From Pseudochelatococcus lubricantis (GTDB lineage Bacteria > Pseudomonadota > Alphaproteobacteria > Rhizobiales > Beijerinckiaceae), in assembly GCF_042432495.1 (NCBI RefSeq), contig NZ_JBHLXC010000006.1:124001-188000 (forward strand): a stretch of DNA of 64,000 nt. The letters are read 5' to 3'. Positions 17,487 through 26,557 of this stretch are shown in pieces. Each line of letters starts with the position of its first letter. Position 1 is the first letter of the stretch. The position numbers and the translations under genes are program-made. The notes under the pieces are model-generated. The model had not been told where the DNA came from, ran no database searches, and saw nothing but the letters and a program-made list of their open reading frames with translations.

Positions 17487-19361
17487 TCACCTTTGCAGGA
17501 CATAGGTGCCGGGGGCATCCTCAAGGACGGGGAAGCCGTGCTCCGGCGCGCCGATGGCGGGCGGGGCGACGCGCTCCGGCGACGAGTGGCTGTCGAGCCA
17601 TTCCACCCACGCGGGCCACCACGAACCCTGACGCTGCGCCGCCGCCGCGAACCATTCCTGCGGGCTGAGGCAGGTGTCGACGGCCGTTTTGCGGGCGATG
17701 CGGTAGCGCCGCCGTGCCTTGCCGGGCTCGCTGACGATGCCGGCGTTATGCCCGCCGCTGGTGAGCAGGAAGGTCACTTCGGTGTCGGTGATATAATGAA
17801 TTTTGTAGACGGACTGCCACGGCGCAACGTGATCGCGCTCCGTGCCGACGACGAAGAGCGGCGTGCGGATGTTCTGCAGCGCGGCCGGCTGGCCGTTGAC
17901 GAGAAGGCGGCCGGCGGCCAGTTCGTTGTCGAGGTAGAGCCGCTTGAGGTACTCGGTATGCATCCGGTAGGGCATGCGCGTCGAGTCGGCGTTCCATGCC
18001 ATCAGGTCGATCAGCGAGGTGCGCTCGCCGAGCATGTAGTCGCGCACGAGCCGCGACCAGATCAGGTCGTTCGAGCGCAGCAACTGGAAGGCGCTGGCCA
18101 TCTGGCTGGAGTCGAGATAGCCGCGGTTCCACATGATACTTTCCAGGAAATGCACCTGGCTGTGATCGATGAAGAGGGCGAGTTCTCCCGGCTCCGTGAA
18201 GTCGGTCTGCGCGGCGAGCAACGTCATGGTGGCGAGCCGACCGTCGCCCGTGCGGGCCATGGCGGCGGCAACGAGGGCAAGCAGCGTGCCGCCGAGACAA
18301 TAGCCCGTGGCATGCACCTTGCGGCCGGGGACGATGGCCGCCACCGCGTCGAGCGCGGCATTCACGCCGAGCCTGCCGTAATCGTTGAGAGAAAGATTGC
18401 GGTCGTCGGCATTCGGGTTGCGCCACGAAATGCAGAAGACCGTGTATCCCTGCTCCACCAGATAGCGGATCAGGGAATTGTGCGGCGACAGATCGAGAAT
18501 GTAATACTTCATGATCCATGCCGGCACGATCAGCACCGGCTCGGCGTGGACGTTTTCCGTCGTGGGCGAATACTGGATCAGCTCGATCAGGTGGTTGCGA
18601 TAGACCACCTTGCCCGGCGTCACCGCGACATCACGGCCGACGACGAAATTCTCCGAACCCACAGGCGGCTGGCCGGTGATGGTGCGGCTCGTGTCCTCAA
18701 GCCAGTTCCACCAGCCTTCCACAAAGTTAGCGCCGCCGGTTTCCAACGCCTTGTTGATCACTTCCGGATTCGTGAACGGGTTGTTCGAGGGAGCGGCGAC
18801 ATCGAGAATCTGGCGGGCGCAGAAGCTGATGACGTCCTCGTGGTGCGGGGTGACGCCCGGCACCTCGTGGGTGATATTGTGCCACCACTGCTGCTGAAGC
18901 AGGAAGGCCTGCGCGATGAAATTGAAAGGCGCGTGCTGCCACGCCTCGCTGGTAAACCGGTTGTCGCCCGGCAATGGCGCGATGCAGGGGGGCGTCGACG
19001 GCTCGACGACACTCGCCGTCAGGTAGTTCAGGAAGCGCACGCCCTTGCGGACAGCCTTGTAGGCCAGTTCCGTCCGCTTTCCCGGCGCGTGCGAGAGGTG
19101 AATCGCCCAGTCGTAATAAGCCAGCGACAGCGCCGCCGGGGACAGGCCACCGGAAAACTGCGCGGTCAGCGCCTCCCGCATGCGGTCGAAAGCCTTGAAG
19201 CCTTCCTGTCCCACCACTTCCTCGGCACTCGGCAGCGAGAACAACTCCAGCTCCGGCTTCGGCGCGGGAGAGGCCGCCGCTGTCGCGTGGCCGGTGTCTG
19301 CGGCAACAGGCAGTTTGGAAGGAGAAGCGGTGCTGGTCTCCGTTTCGGTCGGCTTGGCCAT
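17487..19361 (-). CDS. phaC: Class I polyhydroxyalkanoate (PHB) synthase
   Basis: A 624-residue PHA synthase that polymerises (R)-3-hydroxyacyl-CoA into storage granules. The lipase-like box is GYCLGG with the catalytic Cys at about 355. The other triad members are Asp near 510 (GTERDHVAPW) and His near 538 (SGGHNAG). The N-terminal 35 residues are low-complexity (Thr/Ala/Pro). The frame is open further upstream to 19601, but AGGAGG precedes the ATG at 19361 and the upstream part is not protein-like. Length and the single subunit indicate class I. No phaA, phaB, phaR or phasin gene is in the window, so this may be a secondary synthase copy. Confidence 0.92.
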   Translation of the reverse strand: MAKPTETETSTASPSKLPVAADTGHATAAASPAPKPELELFSLPSAEEVVGQEGFKAFDRMREALTAQFSGGLSPAALSLAYYDWAIHLSHAPGKRTELAYKAVRKGVRFLNYLTASVVEPSTPPCIAPLPGDNRFTSEAWQHAPFNFIAQAFLLQQQWWHNITHEVPGVTPHHEDVISFCARQILDVAAPSNNPFTNPEVINKALETGGANFVEGWWNWLEDTSRTITGQPPVGSENFVVGRDVAVTPGKVVYRNHLIELIQYSPTTENVHAEPVLIVPAWIMKYYILDLSPHNSLIRYLVEQGYTVFCISWRNPNADDRNLSLNDYGRLGVNAALDAVAAIVPGRKVHATGYCLGGTLLALVAAAMARTGDGRLATMTLLAAQTDFTEPGELALFIDHSQVHFLESIMWNRGYLDSSQMASAFQLLRSNDLIWSRLVRDYMLGERTSLIDLMAWNADSTRMPYRMHTEYLKRLYLDNELAAGRLLVNGQPAALQNIRTPLFVVGTERDHVAPWQSVYKIHYITDTEVTFLLTSGGHNAGIVSEPGKARRRYRIARKTAVDTCLSPQEWFAAAAQRQGSWWPAWVEWLDSHSSPERVAPPAIGAPEHGFPVLEDAPGTYVLQR

Positions 19362-19462
19362 CGTGACTGAAACCCTCCTGCGGCATGCAAGTGCGCCTTT
19401 TACATCGCATGCCGCGCGCCGACTAGCCCTCTTTTGGTCAAGGCAGCGTTTCGGAAGGCGCC

Positions 19463-20413
19463 TCAGCGCCCCGCGTCGGTCAGCAGCTCGATATCTTCCC
19501 GCGCCAGGGTGAGCCGCGCGCCGCGTATCAGGCTCGCGAGCTGCGCGAGCGATGTGGCGGAGGAGATGGGGGCGGTGATGCCCGGCTGGGCGATGACCCA
19601 TGCCACCGCGATTTCCGAATGGGCCGCGCCCGTCCGTTCCGCCACGGCGTCGAGAGCCGCCAGGATGCGCAGGCCGCGCTCGTTGAGATAGCGCCGGACG
19701 CTTTCGCCGCGCGCGCCCTTGAGATCGGCCTCCGTGCGATACTTGCCCGTGAGGAAGCCGGCTGCCAGCGCGTAGTAGGAAATAACGCCAAGCCCTTCCC
19801 GCAGAACGAGATCCTGCACCTCACCCTCGAAGGCGTCCCGCTTGTGAAGGTTGTACTCGTTCTGCAGGGTCTGGTAGCGTGGCAGACCCTTTTCCTTCGA
19901 GGTCGTAAGGGCTTCCGACAACAGCGCGGCATCGTAGTTCGAGGCGCCGATGAAGCGCACCTTGCCAGCCTTGATCAGGCGGTCGTAGGCGGCGAGCGTT
20001 TCCTCCTGCGACACGGTGGGATCCGGCCAATGGCTCTGGTAGAGGTCGATGTAGTCGGTCTGCAAGCGTTGAAGGGACGCTTCAATTGCATGCTCTATCC
20101 ATTTGGCCGAAAGGTCTTTTTTGCCTTGTCCGACGTCCGATCCCACCTTGGTGAAGATGTGCACCCTGTCGCGATTGCCGCGCGCCTTCAGCCAGCGCCC
20201 GATGATGCGCTCGCTCTCGCTGTCGTTGCCTGGCGCCCAGCGCGAATACACGTCCGCCGTGTCGATGGCGGTGAAACCCTCGGCGACGAAGGCGTCGAGC
20301 AGCGCGAATGACGTGGGCTCGTCGGCCGTCCAGCCGAGAACATTGCCGCCGAAGACGAGCGGCGCGATTTCGATGTCGGTTTGTCCGAGGCGGCGGGTCA
20401 TGAAGGCTTCCAT
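19463..20413 (-). CDS. Aldo/keto reductase
   Basis: A 316-residue NADPH-dependent aldo/keto reductase with a TIM-barrel fold. The catalytic tetrad can be read: Asp and Tyr in IDTADVYSRW, Lys in FTKVGSD, His in LYQSHWPDP. The NADPH 2'-phosphate region is near GITAPISSATSLAQL. Starts at 20413 and 20401 are both possible; the shorter begins MTRRLGQTDIEI as relatives do. It lies 101 bases upstream of phaC on the same strand but is not tightly coupled. Substrate unknown; detoxification of aldehydes is common in this family. Confidence 0.9.
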   Translation of the reverse strand: MEAFMTRRLGQTDIEIAPLVFGGNVLGWTADEPTSFALLDAFVAEGFTAIDTADVYSRWAPGNDSESERIIGRWLKARGNRDRVHIFTKVGSDVGQGKKDLSAKWIEHAIEASLQRLQTDYIDLYQSHWPDPTVSQEETLAAYDRLIKAGKVRFIGASNYDAALLSEALTTSKEKGLPRYQTLQNEYNLHKRDAFEGEVQDLVLREGLGVISYYALAAGFLTGKYRTEADLKGARGESVRRYLNERGLRILAALDAVAERTGAAHSEIAVAWVIAQPGITAPISSATSLAQLASLIRGARLTLAREDIELLTDAGR

Positions 20414-20487
20414 CCGGTTGGGCGCGGGAATGCATCGCGCGGTTGCACGTTCGCGGGGCAGGGCCCGCCGAGGCTTCAGCCGATATG

Positions 20488-20509
20488 ATATATAGAATTG
20501 GCTATATGT
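20488..20509. promoter_or_regulatory. AT-rich inverted repeat upstream of the aldo/keto reductase
   Basis: ATATAG (20490-20495) and CTATAT (20502-20507) are perfect inverted repeats with a 6-base AATTGG centre. They sit in a 35-base AT-only patch inside an otherwise GC-rich gap, about 80 bases before the reductase start. This could be an operator or part of its promoter. Confidence 0.3.
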
Positions 20510-20541
20510 ATATATACAAAACCGAATTCACCCCGCCCGCC

Positions 20542-22098
20542 TCAGTTCTTGCCGTCGCCGCGCAGGAAGGCGGCGGGACGTGGGCCCATCCTGTCGACGA
20601 TCTCGGGCTTTCCGGCGTTCACCGCGCCGTTCCACCCGCCGCCGAGCGCCTTGTTGAGGGCGATGTACTGCGTGGTGATGTTCACACGGCTCTGGATGAG
20701 GGAGTCCTCCGCCGAATACAGCGAACGCTCGGCATCGAGCACCTCGATGAAGCTCGTCGAGCCGCTCTCGAACAGGGTGCGGGCGAGCCGCGCGGATTCG
20801 CGGTAGCTTGCCACCGACTGCGCCAGCTTCTCATGGCGCACGCGCTCCTGCGCCAGCGCGACGACGGCGTTCTCCACTTCCTCCAGCGCTGTCAGCACCG
20901 TAGCGCGCAGGTTGAGGAACTGCTGGTCGCGCTGCGCCTGAGCTGCCTCGACCGCCGCCTGCAACTGGCCGGCGTTGAACACCGGCACGCTCAGGCTGGG
21001 CCCGAACGACCAGCTTATCGACGAATTCTTCGCGAGGTCGCCGAGCCGCACACCGGATGTCGAGACGCTGCCGGTGAGACTGATGGCGGGATAGCGGTCC
21101 GCCTCCGCCGCGCCGATGCGCGCCGTCGCCTGCGCGAGCTGGCGTTCTGCGAGGCGCACGTCCGGCCGGGAGAGCAGGACGTCGGCGGGCACGCCGACAG
21201 GCAGCGGCAGCCGGGGTGCGGGCACCGCGCCGCCCTTGCGCAACAGGGCGGAGAGCGCCGTCGGCGCCTGTCCCGTCAGCACGCCGAGGCGGTGCATGGA
21301 CTGCGCCAGCGAGGCCTCCAGCGTCGGGATGCCGGCCTCCGTGGTCGCGACCTGTCCGGTGGCGTTGGCGAGATCGACGCCGGAAGCCGCGCCCGCGTTG
21401 AACTGCGCCCGCGTGAGGGCGGCGGTCTCGCTCTGCGTGGCCGCCGTTCTGCGCGCGAGCGCAAGCCGGGCCTGATAGCTGCGCACATCGATATAGTTGG
21501 TGGCGATGTCGCCGACCAGCGTTACCAGCGTGGCGCGCAAGTCCTCTTCCGCGGCGTCGAGCCCATAGCGGGCCGCTTCGACGGTGCGACGGTTGGCGCC
21601 GAAGAGGTCGACCTCCCAGCTGGCGTCGAGGCCCGCGCGCAGGGTGTTCGACACGCTGCCGGAGGAACCCGCCCCGCCGCTCTTGCTGCGCGTGGCGGAG
21701 GAGGTGCCGCTGACCGAGGGGAACAAGCCGCCCACTGCCTGGTCGTAGGTCGCGCGCGCCTCGCGGATGCGGGCCTTGGCGGAGGCGACGTCGAGATTGC
21801 CGGAAGCCGCCTGCTCGACGATGTTGTTCAGTGTCGGGTCGTTCAGGCGCTTCCACCACTGCCCGAACTCAGCGGGCTTCGCCGTTGTCGCGCCTGCGTT
21901 ATTGCTCCATTTCGCCGGCACGGCCAGCGGCGGCTTTTCATAGTCCGGCCCGACGGAACAGGCGCCGAGCGCGCCGCAAAGCATGAGCGCCATGCCGCCT
22001 CGCGAAGCGAGTCGGCGCAGCAGGGGCCTCGGGAAAAGGGGGGCTGCATGCGTCCGCGCGCCGTGGCCGCCGTTCCCGGATATCAGTTTGCGGACCAT
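20542..22098 (-). CDS. RND-type efflux outer-membrane lipoprotein (NodT/OprM family, TolC fold)
   Basis: A 518-residue outer-membrane channel. The lipoprotein signal ends in the lipobox GALGAC, with Cys about residue 41 for lipid attachment, followed by SVGPDYEKPPL, the classic NodT opening. Two OEP repeats follow, with SGTSSATRSKSGG, EVDLFGANRRTVEAAR and WSFGPSLSVPVFNAGQLQAAVEAA as landmarks. It would form the outer-membrane exit duct of a tripartite pump. No membrane-fusion or RND inner-membrane gene is adjacent, so it is an orphan here. The ATG at 22098 was chosen; an internal ATG just before the lipobox would leave too short a signal. Confidence 0.88.
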   Translation of the reverse strand: MVRKLISGNGGHGARTHAAPLFPRPLLRRLASRGGMALMLCGALGACSVGPDYEKPPLAVPAKWSNNAGATTAKPAEFGQWWKRLNDPTLNNIVEQAASGNLDVASAKARIREARATYDQAVGGLFPSVSGTSSATRSKSGGAGSSGSVSNTLRAGLDASWEVDLFGANRRTVEAARYGLDAAEEDLRATLVTLVGDIATNYIDVRSYQARLALARRTAATQSETAALTRAQFNAGAASGVDLANATGQVATTEAGIPTLEASLAQSMHRLGVLTGQAPTALSALLRKGGAVPAPRLPLPVGVPADVLLSRPDVRLAERQLAQATARIGAAEADRYPAISLTGSVSTSGVRLGDLAKNSSISWSFGPSLSVPVFNAGQLQAAVEAAQAQRDQQFLNLRATVLTALEEVENAVVALAQERVRHEKLAQSVASYRESARLARTLFESGSTSFIEVLDAERSLYSAEDSLIQSRVNITTQYIALNKALGGGWNGAVNAGKPEIVDRMGPRPAAFLRGDGKN

Positions 22099-22440
22099 GG
22101 CCAGAAGTACCTTTGCAAGACGCCATTCTTCCGTGCAGCACGCCGCCGGAAGCCGAACCGCATGAAATTTGCGTGAGCGATCATTGGCATGAGATTGTGA
22201 TCGTTTCCATCCCGGCCGCGTCGATAAGGGGGCATAAAGCCTGCCGTGCCGGAGAGGTGCGGATTCGATGCAACGGATTCTGTCGTATTCGTAATGTTTC
22301 AAAGCCACCGTCTGTCAAAGATGCTACATGCCCAGGGTGTAAGAATCTCGCCATGTTCTGCGTCGCAGAGGCGCTTTGTGGCGGGTTTCGCGCGCGGGAG
22401 CGGCTGCGTCCGACCTGCGCAGGGTCGGAGAGCGTAAGAA
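22099..22440. other. 342-base divergent intergenic region
   Basis: Promoter region between the leftward efflux lipoprotein and the rightward glpD. It holds one clear inverted repeat, CGATCA (22178-22183) and TGATCG (22198-22203), arms centred 20 bases apart, which could be a shared operator. No gene-like frame is seen. Confidence 0.35.
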
Positions 22441-23946
22441 ATGTCCGGAAACGATTGCGATATTCTCGTCATCGGCGGTGGCATCAACGGCTGCGGTATC
22501 GCGCGCGACGCCGCCGGCCGGGGCTTCGACGTCGTGTTGGCGGAGCAGGCCGATCTGGCGAGCGGTACGTCGTCGGCCTCCACCAAGCTGATTCATGGCG
22601 GGCTGCGGTATCTGGAATACTACGAGTTCCGCCTGGTGCGTGAGGCGCTCGCGGAGCGAGAGATATTGTGGCGCATGGCGCCGCACATCGTCTGGCCGCT
22701 ACGCTTCGTGCTGCCCCACCACGGCGCGCTGCGCCCGGCGTGGCTGCTGCGTCTCGGCCTGTTCATCTACGATCACATCGGCGGCCGCAAACTGCTGCCG
22801 CCGACCCGCGTGCTCGACCTGCGGCAGGACGAGGCAGGCAAGCCGTTGCGGAACGGATTCGTCCGGGCGTTCGAGTATTCCGACGCCTGGGTGCAGGATG
22901 CCCGCCTCGTCGCGCTTAACGCCCGCGATGCCAGCAACAGGGGCGCGCGCATCCATACGCGCACGCGCGTGACGGGCATCCGGCGCGAGGGCGGCCGTTT
23001 CCGTGTCGACCTGCGCGACGGGACGACGGGCGCGGACAGGAACCTGTCGGCCGCCATGGTGATCAACGCGGCCGGGCCGTGGGTGGAAGGCGTGCGGCGC
23101 CTGCTCGACGGCGCCACCGGCGCACCGCACGTGCGGCTGGTGCAGGGCAGCCATATCGTCGTGCCGAAGCTCTTCGACCACGACCGTTGCTACATCTTTC
23201 AGAATGCCGATGGCCGCATCGTCTTCGCGATTCCCTATGAAAGCGACTTCACGCTGATCGGTACCACGGACCGCGACTATGCCGGAGACCCCGCCGCCGT
23301 GCGCATCACGCCGGAAGAGACCGCCTATCTCTGCGAGGCGGTGAGCGGCTATTTCCGCAAGGCCGTGACGCCGGCAGACGTGGTGTGGACTTACGCGGGC
23401 GTGCGCCCCCTCTACGACGACCATGCCTCCTCCGCGCAGGCGGCGACCCGCGACTATGTGCTGGAGCAGGAAGGCGACAGCCCATCGGGCGTGGCGATCC
23501 ACGTCTACGGCGGCAAGATCACCACCTATCGCAGGCTGGCCGAGGCGGCGATGGACAAGGTGGAGGCGGTGCTCGGCAAACGCGCGCCGGCCTGGACGGC
23601 GGCAAGCGCTCTGCCGGGCGGAAATTTCCCCGTCGATGGCCTGCCGGCACTGATGAAGACGCTGAAGGCGCGCGCTCCCGCCGTGGCGGAGACCACGCTG
23701 AAACGGTTGGCGCGCCACTACGGAATGCTGGCGCTGCCCATCGTCGCGAGCGGCTCGCTGGGGCGCATCATCGGCGCGGACCTCGGTGAGAACGAGGTGC
23801 GCCATCTCGTCGAAAACGAATGGGCATTGACGGCCGAGGACGTGCTGTGGCGTCGCACGAAGCTCGGCCTGCGCTTCACAGCGCAGGAGACGGCAGCTTT
23901 GGAGGATTTCTTGCGGACGGCGGGAGGCGCCCCGTCGAACGCCTGA
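22441..23946 (+). CDS. glpD: Glycerol-3-phosphate dehydrogenase (FAD, aerobic)
   Basis: A 501-residue membrane-associated flavoprotein that oxidises sn-glycerol 3-phosphate to dihydroxyacetone phosphate and passes electrons to quinone. The FAD-binding motif is LVIGGGINGCGIARDAAGRG at residue 9, followed by the family hallmark SSASTKLIHGGLRYLEYYEF. Later landmarks are TLIGTTDRDYAGDP, VWTYAGVRPLYDD and VYGGKITTYRRLAEAA. The C-terminal domain keeps ENEWALTAEDVLWRRTKLGL. It stands alone, without glpK, glpF or glpR in the window. Confidence 0.95.
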   Translation: MSGNDCDILVIGGGINGCGIARDAAGRGFDVVLAEQADLASGTSSASTKLIHGGLRYLEYYEFRLVREALAEREILWRMAPHIVWPLRFVLPHHGALRPAWLLRLGLFIYDHIGGRKLLPPTRVLDLRQDEAGKPLRNGFVRAFEYSDAWVQDARLVALNARDASNRGARIHTRTRVTGIRREGGRFRVDLRDGTTGADRNLSAAMVINAAGPWVEGVRRLLDGATGAPHVRLVQGSHIVVPKLFDHDRCYIFQNADGRIVFAIPYESDFTLIGTTDRDYAGDPAAVRITPEETAYLCEAVSGYFRKAVTPADVVWTYAGVRPLYDDHASSAQAATRDYVLEQEGDSPSGVAIHVYGGKITTYRRLAEAAMDKVEAVLGKRAPAWTAASALPGGNFPVDGLPALMKTLKARAPAVAETTLKRLARHYGMLALPIVASGSLGRIIGADLGENEVRHLVENEWALTAEDVLWRRTKLGLRFTAQETAALEDFLRTAGGAPSNA

Positions 23947-24557
23947 CCACGCGCAGGATAACGGCACGACGAAGCCGTTCACGCAAATGAATGAATGTGT
24001 AGAAAAATATGAAATCCAAAAACAGCCGTATATGGTCATTGAGTTTTATTCAACGGAATTGCACATAGAAATTCTGATAATTATCATGTAGAAATTAGTG
24101 AATTAAGCTTTTACTAAACATTGGAGAGCTGCGGCTCTGACGGCGGATCACTGGGGCGATTGTACAGAGGTATTGTCTCGCCGCCCTGTCTCGTGTAAGC
24201 GGGAAACTGACGCGGATCGGTCTGCGCGCGTTCTCGTATCCGCGAACGACGCGCGCCTGACGAGCCCGTGGCGACAGGCGAATCCGGCCTTGGGAAGACG
24301 TTGCCGAACGTCCGGCTATCCTGCCATCGGATCGTCGAATTGACAGGTTGTTATGATTCTCGATGTAGGGTAAGAGGCGCTATCCTGCAGGGGGTCGGGC
24401 TAGCCGGCCTTGCGGGTGTTCACCGCATCGCCGCGCGCTCCGGAGACCTTGCGGTGGTCCCGACGATGATTGGTATGCATCGTTGCTGGTGCAGCGTCTG
24501 AAGAGGCCAGGGTTGCTTCCCAGAGGAGCGGCCTCGTTGTTCTGGAGATATGGCGAC
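23947..24557. other. 611-base gap with AT-rich island upstream of the glycosyltransferase cluster
   Basis: Just after glpD there is a small hairpin AACGGC/GCCGTT (23960-23979) without a T tail, a weak terminator candidate. From about 23985 to 24120 the DNA is strikingly AT-rich. It contains the perfect palindrome TGATAATTATCA (24075-24086) flanked by two TAGAAATT copies. The rest is GC-rich leader with no convincing gene. The island is a plausible target of an AT-binding silencer such as MucR. Confidence 0.45.
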
Positions 24558-25205
24558 GTGAGTGAATTGGTGCGGCTGGACGATCTCGATGCGCTGATGC
24601 AGCGGGTGCGTGCCGATGTGGAGGCCCGCAAGGCGCGGGCCGACGCCCGGATCGTCGGGGGCAATGGTGCGGAAGTCGCTCCGCCGCCTCTCGATCCCGC
24701 CCAGCTTCGCTACACCGCGACGGAAATCCTGGCGCATTATGATGTGGTGTTCATGCGGGCCGCGTACCTCTCCCTGCTCGGGCGTGAGCCGGCCGGCGAG
24801 GATGCGGCGCGCTTCCTGCAGCAGTTGCGGCTCGGGCAGATCAGCCGGATAGACCTTATCGACGCTCTCGCCGCCACCGATGAGGCGCAGGCGCGGGGCG
24901 CGCGCATCTCGGGCCTCCGGCGTGAGCGCTTTCTTGACCGCATCCGCCGCTCCAGGCTCGGCCGCAAGATCGTGGCGCTGGCAAGTCTCGCGCGCAGCAT
25001 TCCCCGTCTTGCGAGCGAGGTGCGGCGGCTGGCGGCGCGCGTCGATACGGCGGAGCGCAAGGCTCAGCAGCTGGAGCGCCGTCTTGAAGAAGAGCACAAG
25101 GCAAAGACGGAGTCCGAGGTGCAATTCAGCCGGCAGATCGAGGTCCTGACGCAGAAAATTAGTGAACTTGAAAGACATTTGGGCGGAGATGTCCCATCAA
25201 GGTAA
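24558..25205 (+). CDS. DUF4214 domain protein with C-terminal coiled coil
   Basis: A 215-residue protein with no catalytic signature. Residues about 50-105 form a DUF4214 module (FMRAAYLSLLGREPAGEDAA, then LRLGQISRIDLIDAL), a helical unit often found beside or inside polysaccharide glycosyltransferases. Residues about 150-205 are a heptad-rich coiled coil. The GTG at 24558 was chosen because GGAG lies 10 bases upstream; a TTG at 24483 would add 25 residues but lacks such a site. It heads a rightward cluster of three glycosyltransferases, so a scaffold or targeting role in surface polysaccharide synthesis is plausible. Confidence 0.75.
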   Translation: MSELVRLDDLDALMQRVRADVEARKARADARIVGGNGAEVAPPPLDPAQLRYTATEILAHYDVVFMRAAYLSLLGREPAGEDAARFLQQLRLGQISRIDLIDALAATDEAQARGARISGLRRERFLDRIRRSRLGRKIVALASLARSIPRLASEVRRLAARVDTAERKAQQLERRLEEEHKAKTESEVQFSRQIEVLTQKISELERHLGGDVPSR

Positions 25206-25415
25206 GGCGTGCAAGTGCGAGGATGGGCCTCCATCGTTTCCGCACTATATCCGGATCAGCCAGAGAATGACTTTGCGGGCATCCCCGACGCTGCTGCCCC
25301 GGCATGCGGACAGCGCCGTCGGAGCCTTCTTCGCCGCTCGCATGCCGGCAAGACATGCGCGAGGCGGCACCCGGAGCGTGGGGCGGACGGGTGCAGACAA
25401 GAGACAGGAGCGGCC

Positions 25416-26516
25416 ATGAAGCCGAAAGTAGCGATCGTCGCGGCGGGATCGGGGTCGGGCGAGACGGGCGGTGCGGAACGCTTTTTCGTGGGACTGCGGG
25501 ATGCGCTGCAGGCACTCGATCTCGACGTCACGCTGCTCTACACCCCCTCCAACGAGTCCGACTTCGACGCCGTCAAGGAATCGTACCTGCGCTTCTACGA
25601 TCTCGACCTGAGCGCGTATGACGGTGTGATCACGTCGAAGGCGCCGTCCTACCTCGTGCGTCATCCGAATCACGTCTGCTACCTGCAGCACACGATGCGC
25701 GTGTTCTACGACATGTTCGAGGTTGAGTTCGGCAAGGGTTCCGAGGAACTGTTCGAACAGCGCGCGCTGATCCATACGCTCGATACGGCGGCGCTGCGCG
25801 CGCCGCGGACGCGCAAGATCTTCGCCATTGGCGAGGAGGTGGCGCAGCGCCTGCGTCAGTTCAACGGTCTGGACGCCGAGGTCATCCGGCATCCCACCAG
25901 CCTGTCGGGTTTCCGCGAGGGGCCGTTCCGCCATCTGTTCATGCCGGGGCGCCTGCACCGCTGGAAGCGGGTCGATCTTGCCATCGACGCGATGCGCCAC
26001 GTCAAGGCGCCGGTGGAACTGATCATTTCCGGCACGGGCGAGGACGCGGAGCGTTTCAAGGAGCGCGCGGCCGGCGATCCGCGCATTCGCTTCACGGGCT
26101 GGGTGAGCGACGAGGATCTGATCGGCTACTATCGCGACTCGCTGGCCGTCCTGTTCATGCCCCGCAACGAGGACCTGGGGTTGATCACTTACGAGGCGTT
26201 CCTGAGCGGCAAGCCCGTCCTCACCTGCGCCGACAGCGGCGAGCCTTCGCGCGTGGTCGAGGACGGCGTGACCGGCTTCGTCACGGAGGCTGATCCGGCG
26301 GCGATCGCGGCGCGGATCGATCAGCTCGCGGAAAACCCGGCGCTCGCCGGGACCATGGGGCAGAAGGGCAAGCAGGTTGCCGCCGAGGTTACCTGGGAAA
26401 AAGTGGCCGTGGCGCTAGCCACGGCGCTCGGACTGCCGTTCCGGAGGCCGTCGGGCGACGCGCCGGAAACGGATGGATCGGGAGCGGACGCCCGCCCGTC
26501 GGCTGCATCCGCCTGA
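25416..26516 (+). CDS. Glycosyltransferase family 4 (GT-B fold)
   Basis: A 366-residue retaining glycosyltransferase. The N-terminal lobe opens VAIVAAGSGSGETGGAERFF, the acceptor-side Gly-rich loop. The C-terminal lobe has FMPGRLHRWKRVDLAIDAM and the nucleotide-sugar motif MPRNEDLGLITYEAFLSGKPV (EX7E type). Start ATG 25416 follows ACAGGAGCGGCC. The sugar and acceptor are not predictable. The last 30 residues are low-complexity. It follows the DUF4214 gene by 210 bases and precedes a second GT by 41 bases, consistent with one operon. Confidence 0.88.
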   Translation: MKPKVAIVAAGSGSGETGGAERFFVGLRDALQALDLDVTLLYTPSNESDFDAVKESYLRFYDLDLSAYDGVITSKAPSYLVRHPNHVCYLQHTMRVFYDMFEVEFGKGSEELFEQRALIHTLDTAALRAPRTRKIFAIGEEVAQRLRQFNGLDAEVIRHPTSLSGFREGPFRHLFMPGRLHRWKRVDLAIDAMRHVKAPVELIISGTGEDAERFKERAAGDPRIRFTGWVSDEDLIGYYRDSLAVLFMPRNEDLGLITYEAFLSGKPVLTCADSGEPSRVVEDGVTGFVTEADPAAIAARIDQLAENPALAGTMGQKGKQVAAEVTWEKVAVALATALGLPFRRPSGDAPETDGSGADARPSAASA

Positions 26517-26557
26517 AACACATTTTTTCGGGCGCGCCCGATCACGCGAGAGTTTTT

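Noticed and set aside
16071..19370. A 1099-codon open frame on the plus strand opposite phaC and the MaoC fusion
   Set aside because: It is the antisense shadow of two high-GC genes; the deduced residues are His/Arg/Gly/Ala-rich with no domain, while the minus strand encodes complete, motif-rich enzymes.
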